Assembly (NCBI GenBank): GCA_903927745.1
Contig: CAIYOH010000164.1
Location: forward strand, 1-44,313
DNA length: 44,313 nucleotides
Direction of reading: 5' to 3'
From: an uncultured Mycobacteriaceae bacterium
GTDB lineage: Bacteria; Actinomycetota; Actinomycetes; Mycobacteriales; Mycobacteriaceae
A model generated the notes under the pieces. That model saw only the letters and a program-made list of their open reading frames with translations. It had not been told where the DNA came from and did no database searches. This document shows positions 29,042 through 39,750 of this stretch, one piece after another. The stretch's first letter is position 1; the number at the start of each line of letters is the position of its first letter. A program made the translations under genes and the position numbers.

Positions 29042-29418
29042 GCACGCCGTCAAACGCCTGGGGCGACGAACGGCGGCACCTGTCGCATCAACTGCGGATG
29101 CGGTACCCGGCGCTCGGCCGGATGCGGGCGCGGCGCCTGTGCAACCGGTTCGAGCGGCTGGGTGTGCGAACTGAGCCCGCGCGCCTGCGCGCGATGGTGG
29201 CGGGTGCACCGGCCGCGGACTCCGAAGTCGTGGACGTGAATTTCGCGTTGATCGCGCTGCACCTGGACCGTGAGGCGCGCCTGGGGCGCTACCGGCGTCT
29301 CAAACGGCGCAGCACCCGTTCGCTGATGTTCGCCGGCCTGGTGCTGGTGGTGCTGAACTTCCTCTTCTGCATGGCCTACGTTCTGCTGAACCTGGTTGCG
29401 GCGGCCACGCCGTTCTGA
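29038..29418 (+). CDS. Small single-pass membrane protein of unknown function
   Basis: A 126-residue protein starting at TTG 29038; this TTGA overlaps the amidohydrolase TGA, so translation is probably coupled. Residues 1-92 are Arg-rich and soluble; a single membrane helix lies at about 96-121 (LMFAGLVLVVLNFLFCMAYVL). Orientation by positive-inside would place the Arg-rich part in the cytoplasm. I do not recognise a family. Coupling suggests a role linked to the amidohydrolase, for instance as a membrane anchor. Confidence 0.7.
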   Translation: MSTPSNAWGDERRHLSHQLRMRYPALGRMRARRLCNRFERLGVRTEPARLRAMVAGAPAADSEVVDVNFALIALHLDREARLGRYRRLKRRSTRSLMFAGLVLVVLNFLFCMAYVLLNLVAAATPF

Positions 29419-29427
29419 CGCGCCGTT

Positions 29428-30660
29428 CTAACTCGCTGAGCCATCTGACAGCGGGAACCGGCGCACCAGCGCAAGGCCGCCCATGGCAACGAATCCCGAC
29501 AGCATGATGCTTCGACTGCAGCCGATGTGCTGGGCGATCACGCCAAAGAGGAAGCTGCCGACGGCCAACGACCCCTGGACGGTGATGACGTAGAAGGACG
29601 TGATGAGCCCCCGCATGCCGTCCGGGGCCGCTGTCAGCACCGCAACCTGATGGCTGATAGCCAGGACGCTCCACGCGAAGCCGGCGACGAAGAGGAACCC
29701 CGCATCCGCCAGCATGCTGTTCCATTGGCTCACTCCCAGCACGGCGAGAGAAAAGACAGCCAGCGCCGCGGTCGACAGCGGGCCCACAGGGAAACGTTTC
29801 CTCAGCCAGGGCATCAGGGATAACGCAACGAAGCTGCCCATACCCAGAGAGGTCAGCAATTCGCCGAAGCCGATGAGCTGGGTCTGAATATTCTCCCGAG
29901 CGTCGAGAGGCAGCAGCGCAACCATACCCGCATTCGGAACGATGAAGGCGGCGCACCGAATCAGCGGCCCGTACATCTCACGCGAGCTGCGCAGAGCAGT
30001 CCATCCCTCGCGCAACGATCGCCGCGATCCCAACGATGACGCGGGCGTGCCGGATTCGGGAACGGCGCGCTCCGGTACCCGGAGCAGGGCGATAATCATG
30101 GTGATATTCGACAATGCTCTGGTGGCGAAAACCGTTGCCGGCCCAGCAAACTGCATCAGGTTACTGCCCAACACCGGCCCGGCAGCCTGGCCGATTTTAT
30201 TGCTCATGGAGTTGAGCGAGATCGCCGCCACCGTGCGATCGCGCTGTGCCAGATCAAGAAGTAAGGGCTTCCACGAGGACGCTTCGATCGCCGCCCCCAC
30301 TCCCATCGCGCCCAGCAGCGCGAGCAACAGCCACGGGGTCAACTGGTCGCGCCACGTGGTCAACGCGAAGGCGACCGCGGACGCCAGCATCCACACATGT
30401 GCGATCACAAGGATTCTTCGGTGACCGATACGGTCGCCGACTATTCCGAAGGGGATGCTGAAGAAGAAGAACGGAAGGCTACCCACTGTTTGAATAGAGG
30501 TCACCATCAGCGGACTTCGGGTCATGGACGTCATCAGCCACGCGGAGGCAAGCAGGAGCATGACCGAGCTGAGACTGGAGAGGAGATTAGCGGTCCAGAG
30601 TTCCCTGAATGGCTTGTGCCCCAGCAGTTCGTATCCCTCAGGGGGGCGAAGGCTCGTCAC
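29428..30660 (-). CDS. MFS transporter (EntS/MFS_3-like)
   Basis: A 410-residue major facilitator with about 11-12 membrane helices. The loop 2-3 motif is GIVGDRIGHRRIL, and the start FRELWTANLLSSLSSVMLLLASAWLM is typical of MFS_3 exporters of the enterobactin-exporter type. An efflux role is likely; substrate unknown. Codon use differs from the neighbours: in the first 85 codons I count about 26 ending in A or T, including AGA and ATA, so the gene may have been acquired. It begins at GTG 30660, 36 nt after the histidine kinase stop and on the same strand, with no clear ribosome site. Confidence 0.82.
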   Translation of the reverse strand: MTSLRPPEGYELLGHKPFRELWTANLLSSLSSVMLLLASAWLMTSMTRSPLMVTSIQTVGSLPFFFFSIPFGIVGDRIGHRRILVIAHVWMLASAVAFALTTWRDQLTPWLLLALLGAMGVGAAIEASSWKPLLLDLAQRDRTVAAISLNSMSNKIGQAAGPVLGSNLMQFAGPATVFATRALSNITMIIALLRVPERAVPESGTPASSLGSRRSLREGWTALRSSREMYGPLIRCAAFIVPNAGMVALLPLDARENIQTQLIGFGELLTSLGMGSFVALSLMPWLRKRFPVGPLSTAALAVFSLAVLGVSQWNSMLADAGFLFVAGFAWSVLAISHQVAVLTAAPDGMRGLITSFYVITVQGSLAVGSFLFGVIAQHIGCSRSIMLSGFVAMGGLALVRRFPLSDGSAS

Positions 30661-30696
30661 GGACGAGAGGTTATCATCGACGACATTTGAGTCCTT

Positions 30697-32040
30697 CTAG
30701 GACACCGGGCCGCGGCCGTCGCCGGCGAGCCGGAGTAGGAGGCGGGTGCCGCCCAGCGGGCTGGTGTGCAAAGTTGCTGTGCCGCCGTGCAATTCGGCCT
30801 GTTGGGCCACGAGCGCCAAACCCAGCCCGGAACCCGAACGAGATGCCGTCGAACCACGGGAGAAGCGTGTGAAAACCGAGGCGCGTTCCGATTCGGGAAT
30901 CCCGGTGCCGTCGTCGTCGATCGCGATCTCGACTCCCGCACCGGAACTGGCTACGCGGAGCTGGATTTCGGTCGCACCGCCGTGCTTGACGGCGTTGGCG
31001 ATCGCATTGTCGATCACCAGCCGCAAGCCGGTGGGCAACCCCACCATCAGAACCGTCGGCGACGGCACCAGCCGCACCTGCACCTCGGGGTAGACACGGA
31101 GCGCGTCGTGTGCGGCCCGATCCAACAGCTCGGTGATGTCGAACGGGACGAAGTCGTCGACCGTCGTCAGCTCCCCTTGAGCGAGTCGTTCGAGCGCCGT
31201 CAGGGTCGCCTCGATGCGAGTCTGGGTGCCCACCACGTCGTCGATCACCTCGTCGCGCTGCTCGGGACCCAACTGCAGAGTCGTCAACACCTCGAGGTTG
31301 GTCTTCATCGCGGTCAGCGGGGTGCGCAGCTCATGGGAGGCGACCGCGGCGAAGTCGCGGGCCGATTCGAGGGCGGCCTTGGTGCGCAGCTGTTCCTGGC
31401 CGATGCGGTCCAGCATGCCCTCGACAGCGTCGGCGATCTCCACGGCCTCCCGCACACCGCGGACATGCACCTCGTCGGGGCTGGACTGGGCGTTGATGGC
31501 GCGGGCCTGCTGGGCGAGAAGCAGGAACGGCTTGACCATGATCAGCGAGAACAACCAGCCGACCAGGATCGTTCCGCCGATCACGCTCGCACAGATCAGC
31601 AGCACGCGCAGGTGCAGTTCGTTGATCCGGTGCTGCGCCTCGGCCAGCGGGGCGGCAAGGGCGATCGAGGCCGGGCCCGCGGTGAAGGTGCGCTCCCGGT
31701 ATTGCACGCCGCCTATCTCGATGTTGGCGTATCCGTTCGGGAGCTTGGGCAGCACGATGGTGCGGGGCACCGACACCGTGACGTCGCCGATGCGCGCCGT
31801 GCGCACCAGGCTGCCGTCCGGCATCGGCTGATCGGTGCTGGCGAAACCGGCGGTATTGATCAGCGAGTTGATGTCACCGAGGCTGGTCACCGAGTCGAGC
31901 CGGCGGTCCAGCTGGCTGTACTGGTCGTTGGTGACGCCGATCCACACCCACGCCCCCAGCGCGAGGACGAGGGCGATCACCGCGAGCGCGGCGACGATGA
32001 CGATGGTGCGCAGTGACAGCACCCGCATCGGCAGCCGCAC
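30697..32040 (-). CDS. PrrB-like sensor histidine kinase without an adjacent response regulator
   Basis: A 447-residue membrane sensor kinase, nearly the same length as M. tuberculosis PrrB (446) and strongly similar to it as I recall. Membrane helices lie at about 11-37 and 145-168, with a sensor domain of about 105 residues between them. HAMP is about 170-222. The phosphoacceptor His236 lies in ASHELRTPLT; the N box is NAIANAVKHGG, the G1 box IDDDGTGIPES and the G2 box GSGLGLALV. All catalytic motifs are intact. No response regulator lies beside it. GTG 32040 starts 39 nt after the PE_PGRS stop; ATG 32028 is an alternative. Confidence 0.88.
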   Translation of the reverse strand: MRLPMRVLSLRTIVIVAALAVIALVLALGAWVWIGVTNDQYSQLDRRLDSVTSLGDINSLINTAGFASTDQPMPDGSLVRTARIGDVTVSVPRTIVLPKLPNGYANIEIGGVQYRERTFTAGPASIALAAPLAEAQHRINELHLRVLLICASVIGGTILVGWLFSLIMVKPFLLLAQQARAINAQSSPDEVHVRGVREAVEIADAVEGMLDRIGQEQLRTKAALESARDFAAVASHELRTPLTAMKTNLEVLTTLQLGPEQRDEVIDDVVGTQTRIEATLTALERLAQGELTTVDDFVPFDITELLDRAAHDALRVYPEVQVRLVPSPTVLMVGLPTGLRLVIDNAIANAVKHGGATEIQLRVASSGAGVEIAIDDDGTGIPESERASVFTRFSRGSTASRSGSGLGLALVAQQAELHGGTATLHTSPLGGTRLLLRLAGDGRGPVS

Positions 32041-32079
32041 GCGCCGGAGGATGCGAATCGTGGCTCCAGTCCATGTGGT

Positions 32080-33888
<1,809 letters not shown>

Positions 33889-34095
33889 CGCAAGACCCCC
33901 GATCACGACGCCCGTGGTGACAGTCCGGATAACTCGGCACCGTGGGTAATCACCCAGATGCCGCACATGCCTGCCGAAGTTAGTAGATAAATGGTGATTA
34001 ATCAAGGAACCTGGGCCTTCCCGCGAGTCGTGTCGCCTGCGAAAAACGTTGGCACGTCAACGACACCCGTCCACGGCATCAGCGATGATGGCGGG
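33889..34095. promoter_or_regulatory. Divergent intergenic region with two dyad elements
   Basis: Region between PE_PGRS and the Eis-family gene. TGGGT-AATC-ACCCA (33943-33956) and the perfect palindrome TGATTAATCA (33995-34004) are candidate operators. The second lies in a marked A/T-rich stretch, about 33976-34006. No convincing -10 can be assigned to either gene. Confidence 0.4.
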
Positions 34096-35313
34096 GTGAC
34101 TTCCGAGATCCGTGTCCTCGACGGCGAGCGCGACCTGATGGCGGCGGCGAACGTGTTTCGCACGGCCATGGTCGGATTCCCGCCCCTGTCGAACCTGCCG
34201 CCCGGCGGAATCGCCGCGCTGCTCGAACCGGGCCGCACGCTCGGAGCGTTCGTCGACGACGCGCTCGTCGGCACCGCGGACGCCGCGACGAGCCTCCTCA
34301 CCCTCCCGGGTGGGGCGACCGTCGGCCACGCAGCGGTGACGCACGTCGGGGTCCTGCCGTCGTTCACCCGGACAGGCATCCTCACCGAGTTGATGCGCCA
34401 TCAGTTGCATGACGTCGCCGCCCGCGGCGAGGCGGTGGCGACGTTGCGGGCGTCGGAGGCGACGATCTACGAGCGCTTCGGCTACGGGGTGGCCAGTTCG
34501 TCGCAGACGGTAGAGGTCCTGACGTCGCGTGCGGCGTTTCGCCCCGGCGCCGGCGCCGGCGGTGCGGTACGGCTGGTGGGGGCGGCCGAGGGGTGGGACA
34601 TCCTGCCGCGGATCTGCGCGGCGAACCACCCGTCCCGTCCCGGGACCGTTGCCCGCCAGGCCGTGTGGTGGGAGAGCGTGCGGTTGCGCACCGAAGCGTC
34701 ACCCGGCCCGCACTATGTCGCCGTGCACGGCGAACCGGGTCGCGAGTCCGGTTTCGCCCGCTACCACCCGATCGACACCGGGGCCTGGTTCGTCTCGGAT
34801 CAGCGCTCGATCGTGGTCGAGGATTTCTTCGCACCCACCGCAGAGGCCTACCAGGGGTTGATGCGTTTCCTGCTCGGGCTGGATCTCGTTGATCGCGTGG
34901 TCTTGCCGATGATGCCCGTCGACGATCCGCTGCCATGGCTGTTGGTCGACCGGCGCGCCGTGCGGGTGACCTCGGTGCGCGACGAGACGTGGCTGCGCAT
35001 CGTCGACGTTCACCCGGTGCTGGCGAAGCGCAGCTACGCGCCGGGTGGCGAGGTGACCATCGCGGTGAGTGACCCGCTGTTCCAGAAGAATTCAGCAGTT
35101 TTCACCCTCTCGGCCGACGGCGCCGAATCCACGGACCGACACCCACAACTGCGCGTCGGCATCGGGGGACTGGCCGCGGTCCTACTCGGCGGCACGACGT
35201 GGCGCGGTCTTGACGGCGCCGGGCTGGTGCAAGCCGACGACCCCGTGGCGCTTGCCATAGCCGACCAGTTGTTCGCGGTGCCCGACGCGCCGCATGCCGG
35301 GTTCTTCTTCTGA
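34096..35313 (+). CDS. GNAT-family N-acetyltransferase, Eis-like
   Basis: A 405-residue protein with the layout of Eis (Rv2416c, about 400 residues): an N-terminal GNAT fold, a second degenerate GNAT fold and a C-terminal sterol-carrier-like domain. The acetyl-CoA loop is VGVLPSFTRTGILTELM (about 94-110), followed by LRASEATIYERFGYGVAS, an Eis hallmark. The chain ends in aromatic residues (AGFFF), comparable with the catalytic C-terminus of Eis. Family members acetylate aminoglycosides, lysines or arylamines; the substrate here is unknown and this need not be the Rv2416c orthologue. GTG 34096 is preferred to ATG 33991, since the intervening peptide has no family match. Confidence 0.85.
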   Translation: MTSEIRVLDGERDLMAAANVFRTAMVGFPPLSNLPPGGIAALLEPGRTLGAFVDDALVGTADAATSLLTLPGGATVGHAAVTHVGVLPSFTRTGILTELMRHQLHDVAARGEAVATLRASEATIYERFGYGVASSSQTVEVLTSRAAFRPGAGAGGAVRLVGAAEGWDILPRICAANHPSRPGTVARQAVWWESVRLRTEASPGPHYVAVHGEPGRESGFARYHPIDTGAWFVSDQRSIVVEDFFAPTAEAYQGLMRFLLGLDLVDRVVLPMMPVDDPLPWLLVDRRAVRVTSVRDETWLRIVDVHPVLAKRSYAPGGEVTIAVSDPLFQKNSAVFTLSADGAESTDRHPQLRVGIGGLAAVLLGGTTWRGLDGAGLVQADDPVALAIADQLFAVPDAPHAGFFF

Positions 35314-35317
35314 GCCT

Positions 35318-35332
35318 GCGGCTGCCGGCCGC
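35318..35332. terminator. Stem-loop between convergent Eis-like and P450 genes
   Basis: GCGGC-TGCCG-GCCGC gives a 5-bp stem and 5-nt loop in the 24-bp gap between two convergent genes, flanked by TGAGC and GCTCA, which could extend the structure. Confidence 0.3.
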
Positions 35333-35337
35333 TCAGT

Positions 35338-36588
35338 TCACGTGATCGAGTAGCGAATCGGCAGGTGCTTGAGGCCCCCGACGAAGGTGGTCGCCATCAG
35401 TTCCGGCTCGCCGGCCAGTTCGACCGACGTCAGCCGCGGCACCAGCTCGGTGAAGAAGCTGTTGATCTCCATCCGCGCCAGCGCGGCGCCCAGGCAGAAG
35501 TGCACGCCGTAGCCGAAGGACAGGTGCTTGTTGGGATCCCGGCCGACGTCGAAGCGGAACGGGTCGTCGAACACCTCGTCGTCACGGTTGGCCGACACAT
35601 AGGACAGCAGAACCGATTCCCCTTTGGCGATCGGCACCCCGCGGACCTCGGTGTCGGCCTGCGCGGTGCGCATGAATTCCTTGACCGGCACCACCCAGCG
35701 GATCATCTCCTCCACGGCGGTGCCCATCAGGCCCGGGTTCTTCTGCAACCGGGCCAGCTCGCCGGGGTTCTCCAGCAGCGCCAGCAAGCCGCCGGCGATC
35801 CCGGCGCTGGTGGTGTCGTGGCCCGCGCTGGCGACGATCACGTAGTACGACGCGGTGTCCATGTCCGACAACGGTTCTCCGTTGATCGTGGCGTTGGCGA
35901 TCGCCGAGGACAGGTCCTCGGTCGGGTGCTCGCGCCGCGACGCCGTCAGCGCCCCGAAGTAGTTGAAGAAGTCCAGCAGCACGGCGAGCATGTCCTCGGG
36001 GGAGCCGCCGCGCTGGAACTCCGTGTCGTCGCCGCCGAACATCTCCTGGGTGAGCTTGAGCATCCGCGGGAAGTCCGACTCCGGCAGACCAAGCAGCGAC
36101 AGGATCACATACAGCGGGTAGTTGACCGCGATCTCCTGCGCGAAGTCACATTCCGGGCCCATCTCGGCCATCTTGTCGACGTAGATCTTGGCCAGCTCGT
36201 CACAGCGGGCCTTCAAGTTCCGCATCGCCTTGGGCCGGAACCAGTCGGCGCCGATCTTGCGCATGTCGCGGTGGTGCGGGTCGTCCATGTGGATCAGCGT
36301 GCGCAGCCCGATGCCCGCCTCCATCTGCTGCATCAGCATGTCCTCGCCCTCAGTGATCATGAGCAGCGGACGCGGGTGGTTGGTGAACAGGTCGTTCTGC
36401 CGCTCGATGTCCATCACGTCGGCATGCTTGGTGATCGCCCAGAACGGCCGGTAGCCCTTGCTGTCGACCCAGGACACCGGAGCGTGGGCCCGCAGATGGG
36501 TCAAGGCCTCGTGGAGGCGCTTCTCGTCGGCGTAGGCGTCGGGCTGGGCCAGCACCCGAGCGGCGTTATCCATGATCCGGCTGTTCAT
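35338..36588 (-). CDS. Cytochrome P450
   Basis: A 416-residue soluble P450. The I-helix oxygen-activation motif is ASAGHDTTS, the K-helix ExxR is EEMIR, and the heme loop is FGYGVHFCLGAALAR with Cys365 as thiolate ligand. HMDDPHHRDMRKI and WFRPKAM are the usual C-helix features. The class is bacterial type I, needing a ferredoxin and reductase that are not in the window. I cannot place it in a CYP subfamily with certainty; the lipid- or steroid-oxidising mycobacterial groups are candidates. The start ATG 36588 matches a leaderless promoter whose -10 lies between it and the DUF4185 stop. Confidence 0.9.
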   Translation of the reverse strand: MNSRIMDNAARVLAQPDAYADEKRLHEALTHLRAHAPVSWVDSKGYRPFWAITKHADVMDIERQNDLFTNHPRPLLMITEGEDMLMQQMEAGIGLRTLIHMDDPHHRDMRKIGADWFRPKAMRNLKARCDELAKIYVDKMAEMGPECDFAQEIAVNYPLYVILSLLGLPESDFPRMLKLTQEMFGGDDTEFQRGGSPEDMLAVLLDFFNYFGALTASRREHPTEDLSSAIANATINGEPLSDMDTASYYVIVASAGHDTTSAGIAGGLLALLENPGELARLQKNPGLMGTAVEEMIRWVVPVKEFMRTAQADTEVRGVPIAKGESVLLSYVSANRDDEVFDDPFRFDVGRDPNKHLSFGYGVHFCLGAALARMEINSFFTELVPRLTSVELAGEPELMATTFVGGLKHLPIRYSIT

Positions 36589-36595
36589 CGCGCAG

Positions 36596-36601
36596 AGATT
36601 A
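36596..36601 (-). promoter_or_regulatory. -10 giving a leaderless start for the P450
   Basis: TAATCT on the minus strand ends 8 nt before ATG 36588. The P450 may thus be transcribed on its own, even though it lies 30 bp downstream of the DUF4185 gene. Confidence 0.45.
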
Positions 36602-36618
36602 CCCTCCCGTGGCCGCGC

Positions 36619-37833
36619 CTACACGCAGGGCCGTCGGGCGCTGGCGGCCCCGGTGGCGGCTCCAGCGTCGGCCCCGGGGGCGGCCCCTGTGGCGTCGGGT
36701 TCGCCGTTCCACCGCAACGACACCAGCACGAAGCGCGGTCGATAGATGCTCACCTGGCGGTAGAGGTCCCCGCCCACAGACGTGTCGAGGCTGTTGACGT
36801 CGTAGGAGATGACGAGGCTGGTCGGCGTCGAGAACTCCGGGTGCACGTGGGCGTTGTAGGTATAGACGTCGGCGTCGCGGTACGAGCCCGCGCGGCCGCT
36901 CTCCGGGGTCCGGTAGAGCGTGACAGGCGGGCCGAAGGGTCCCGTCGGTGCCGGGCCGAACCGGCCGATGAGGCGGTCGGTGGACAACGCCCCGCCCTGC
37001 ATCGTGGTCAGCATGTACACGCCGGCGCGCACCCTGTGCACCGACAACTCGGCGGAGACGCCGTCGGCGACACGGCGCGATTCCGACTCCGCCGCCGACC
37101 ATGCCCGGCCGGTCCAATAGGAGTACGCCCGGCGCAGGTCAGCCCCCTGGACACGCGCCACATGCAGATACTTGCCGCCGCCGGCGCTCTCGACGCCGTA
37201 GACGTAGGTCCACGCGCCGTCGGGCTGCACCCACTGACCCCACTGGATGTGGCGCGACCGCGGGAGCGGGGTGATCGAGGGCGGTGCCCGCAGGTCGGAC
37301 CCGTCGAACCGCGCGAGCGACGACCCGACGAAGCCGAAGTCCAGTGGCCCCGGCCCGGTGCTCGTCCACTCGCTCAGCGGGACCTGCAGCGCGCCATCCG
37401 CGTCGGTGACGGCGCCCAGCCAGAACCAGTGCGCGGGATCGGCGGGGGCGAGCAGCGCCGCCGGGTGGCCGGGCGTCCCTCCGACGACGGTCGACCAGTG
37501 TCCCCCGGCGTCGCGAACGACGAACGAGTTGTGCACGAACGCCGCGTCGCTCGGCCGGCTGGGCGGGGTGATGGGTCCGAGGAAGCTATCGGAGAAGGCG
37601 AACAGTTGCCGGTCGCCGGGCAGCGGCGCCGACCAGGCAGAGTCCCCGCCCGTCCACCCCGCACCGGAGTTCGCGTACCCCGTCAGGGAAGTGTCCAGAC
37701 ACACAAGCGGCGCCGCGCCGGTCACCTCCGGGGCCGTGTGCCATGTGGCGTGCGTCGCACCGAACAGCCCCAGCCCCAAGGCGATGAGGACGGCGACGGC
37801 GCAGATCAGCAGGAATCGGCCCGCCCGGCGCAT
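36619..37833 (-). CDS. DUF4185-type envelope protein (predicted beta-propeller)
   Basis: A 404-residue protein with an N-terminal membrane helix or uncleaved signal (residues 8-28) and an extracytoplasmic domain rich in short strands: GGDSAWSAPLPGDRQLFAFSDSFLG, NSFVVRD, WGQWVQPDGAWTYVYGVE, YTYNAHVHPEF, LVISYDVNS. These repeats match the DUF4185 group, whose fold resembles five-bladed glycoside-hydrolase propellers of the GH43/GH62 kind. Related mycobacterial envelope hydrolases act on arabinogalactan, but no activity can be assigned here. The Ala-rich C-terminus (about 380-404) is probably disordered. ATG 37833 is supported by TATCGT ending 7 nt upstream. Confidence 0.75.
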   Translation of the reverse strand: MRRAGRFLLICAVAVLIALGLGLFGATHATWHTAPEVTGAAPLVCLDTSLTGYANSGAGWTGGDSAWSAPLPGDRQLFAFSDSFLGPITPPSRPSDAAFVHNSFVVRDAGGHWSTVVGGTPGHPAALLAPADPAHWFWLGAVTDADGALQVPLSEWTSTGPGPLDFGFVGSSLARFDGSDLRAPPSITPLPRSRHIQWGQWVQPDGAWTYVYGVESAGGGKYLHVARVQGADLRRAYSYWTGRAWSAAESESRRVADGVSAELSVHRVRAGVYMLTTMQGGALSTDRLIGRFGPAPTGPFGPPVTLYRTPESGRAGSYRDADVYTYNAHVHPEFSTPTSLVISYDVNSLDTSVGGDLYRQVSIYRPRFVLVSLRWNGEPDATGAAPGADAGAATGAASARRPCV

Positions 37834-37839
37834 CACCAC

Positions 37840-37845
37840 ACGATA
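37840..37845 (-). promoter_or_regulatory. -10 giving a leaderless start for DUF4185 gene
   Basis: TATCGT on the minus strand ends 7 nt before ATG 37833; the in-frame GTG 37836 lies only 4 nt from it. Confidence 0.45.
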
Positions 37846-37950
37846 GGCCAGGCCGGAGCACTGCCAGACGGGTCGCCTGCGACGACGGGAGGGCTTATGC
37901 TGACAAGGTCGAGTCACCGGTTCCGCCGGCGTCCCCTGGAGAGGTAATTC

Positions 37951-39693
37951 ATGACCGCTGAAGCTCCGCCCCGCAGTGATGTGGAGGCCCGCCGGCCCTT
38001 TCCCGCGCGGACGGGCCCGACGGGGAACCTCGTCTACAAGATGATCAGCACCACCGACCACAAGGTGATCGGCATCATGTACATGGTCGCCTGCTTCATC
38101 TTCTTCTTCATCGGCGGCCTGATGGCGCTTCTGCTCCGCCTGGAGTTGGCGAAGCCGGGGCTGCAGTTCCTGTCCAACGAGCAGTACAACCAGCTGTTCA
38201 CCATGCACGGCACGGCCATGTTGCTGTTCTACGCGACGCCCGTCGTGTTCGGGTTTGCCAACCTGGTGCTGCCGCTGCAGATCGGCGCCCCCGACGTGGC
38301 CTTCCCGCGCCTGAACGCCCTGTCATTCTGGCTCTTCGTCTTCGGCGCTCTCATCGCGCTGAGCGGCTTCATCATGCCTGGCGGTGCCGCCGACTTCGGC
38401 TGGACCGCCTATACGCCACTGTCGAACTCGGTCCACACTCCCGGCGCCGGCGGCGACCTGTGGATCGTCGGCGTCGCGGTCGGCGGCCTCGGCACCATCC
38501 TCGGGGCGGTCAACATGATCACCACCGTGGTCTGCCTGCGGGCTCCCGGCATGACCATGTTCCGCATGCCGATCTTCACCTGGAACATCCTGGTCACCAG
38601 CGTGCTCGTGCTGATCGCCTTCCCGCTGCTGACCGCCGCGCTGTTCGGCTTGGAAGCCGACCGCCGCTTCGGCGCACACGTCTACGACGCCGCCAACGGC
38701 GGGGTGATCCTGTATCAGCACCTGTTCTGGTTCTTCGGGCATCCCGAGGTGTACATCATCGCGTTGCCGTTCTTCGGCATCGTGAGCGAAATCTTCCCGG
38801 TGTTCTCCCGCAAGCCGATCTTCGGCTACACCACCCTGATTTACGCGACGCTGGCGATCGCCGCGCTGTCGGTGGCGGTGTGGGCGCACCACATGTACGC
38901 GACCGGCGCCGTGCTGCTGCCGTTCTTCTCGTTCATGACGTTCCTGATCGCGGTGCCGACCGGGATCAAGTTCTTCAACTGGATCGGCACCATGTGGCGG
39001 GGCCAGTTGTCGTTCGAATCGCCGATGCTGTTCTCTGTCGGCTTCCTGGTGACCTTCCTGCTCGGTGGCCTCACCGGCGTGCTGCTAGCCAGCCCGCCCT
39101 TGGACTTCCACGTCAGCGACAGCTACTTCGTCGTGGCGCACTTCCACTACGTGCTGTTCGGCACGATCGTGTTCGCCACCTACGCCGGCGTCTACTTCTG
39201 GTTCCCGAAGATGACCGGACGCCTGCTCGACGAGCGTCTCGGCAAGCTGCACTTCTGGCTGACCTTCATCGGCTTCCACACCACGTTCCTGGTCCAGCAC
39301 TGGCTGGGCGCGTCGGGGATGCCGCGCCGCTACGCCGACTACCTGCCCACCGATGGGTTCACCACCCTCAACTTCATCTCCACCGTCGGCGCTTTCATCC
39401 TCGGTGTGTCGGTTCTGCCGTTCATCTGGAACGTGTTCAAGAGCTGGCGCTACGGCGAGCCGGTGCTGGTCGACGACCCGTGGGGCCACGGGAACTCGCT
39501 GGAGTGGGCCACCAGCTGCCCGCCGCCGCGGCACAACTTCACCGAGCTGCCCCGGATCCGTTCGGAGCGGCCCGCGTTCGAGTTGCATTACCCGCACATG
39601 GTGGAACGGATGCGCGCCGAATCTCACGTCGGTCAGCGCCACCACGTCGAAGCCAAGTCGGCGGATGAGCTGACGACCTCATCTCGAGGGTAA
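37951..39693 (+). CDS. ctaD: Cytochrome c oxidase subunit I (aa3 type)
   Basis: A 580-residue catalytic subunit of the aa3 oxidase, about the length of M. tuberculosis CtaD (573). Twelve membrane helices. Ligands: His86 (MHGTAM) for low-spin heme a; His264 and Tyr268 (GHPEVYI), the cross-linked pair at CuB; His313-His314 (AHHMY) for CuB; and His397 and His399 (AHFHYV) for heme a3 and heme a. The K-channel region (GHPEVY with following LPFFG) is intact. ATG 37951 has AGAGG upstream. In H37Rv ctaD is followed by serB2; here it is flanked by DUF4185 and a ketopantoate-reductase-like gene, so this may be a second copy. Confidence 0.95.
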   Translation: MTAEAPPRSDVEARRPFPARTGPTGNLVYKMISTTDHKVIGIMYMVACFIFFFIGGLMALLLRLELAKPGLQFLSNEQYNQLFTMHGTAMLLFYATPVVFGFANLVLPLQIGAPDVAFPRLNALSFWLFVFGALIALSGFIMPGGAADFGWTAYTPLSNSVHTPGAGGDLWIVGVAVGGLGTILGAVNMITTVVCLRAPGMTMFRMPIFTWNILVTSVLVLIAFPLLTAALFGLEADRRFGAHVYDAANGGVILYQHLFWFFGHPEVYIIALPFFGIVSEIFPVFSRKPIFGYTTLIYATLAIAALSVAVWAHHMYATGAVLLPFFSFMTFLIAVPTGIKFFNWIGTMWRGQLSFESPMLFSVGFLVTFLLGGLTGVLLASPPLDFHVSDSYFVVAHFHYVLFGTIVFATYAGVYFWFPKMTGRLLDERLGKLHFWLTFIGFHTTFLVQHWLGASGMPRRYADYLPTDGFTTLNFISTVGAFILGVSVLPFIWNVFKSWRYGEPVLVDDPWGHGNSLEWATSCPPPRHNFTELPRIRSERPAFELHYPHMVERMRAESHVGQRHHVEAKSADELTTSSRG

Positions 39694-39728
39694 CCTCGCC
39701 GCACGGGCAAGAAATGCGGGACTGTGAA

Positions 39729-39750
39729 GCCAGCGGGTCAGTCCGCTGGC
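39729..39750. terminator. Strong stem-loop overlapping the reductase stop codon
   Basis: GCCAGCGG-GTCAGT-CCGCTGGC is a perfect 8-bp GC-rich stem with a 6-nt loop, lying between convergent ctaD and the PanE-like gene. The loop contains the PanE-like TGA (39740-39738, minus strand). Probably a bidirectional terminator. Confidence 0.6.

Noticed and set aside
29419-29427. Direct repeat CGCCGTTCT at the end of the small membrane protein gene
   Set aside because: Two short copies only, partly coding; no structure or function can be argued.
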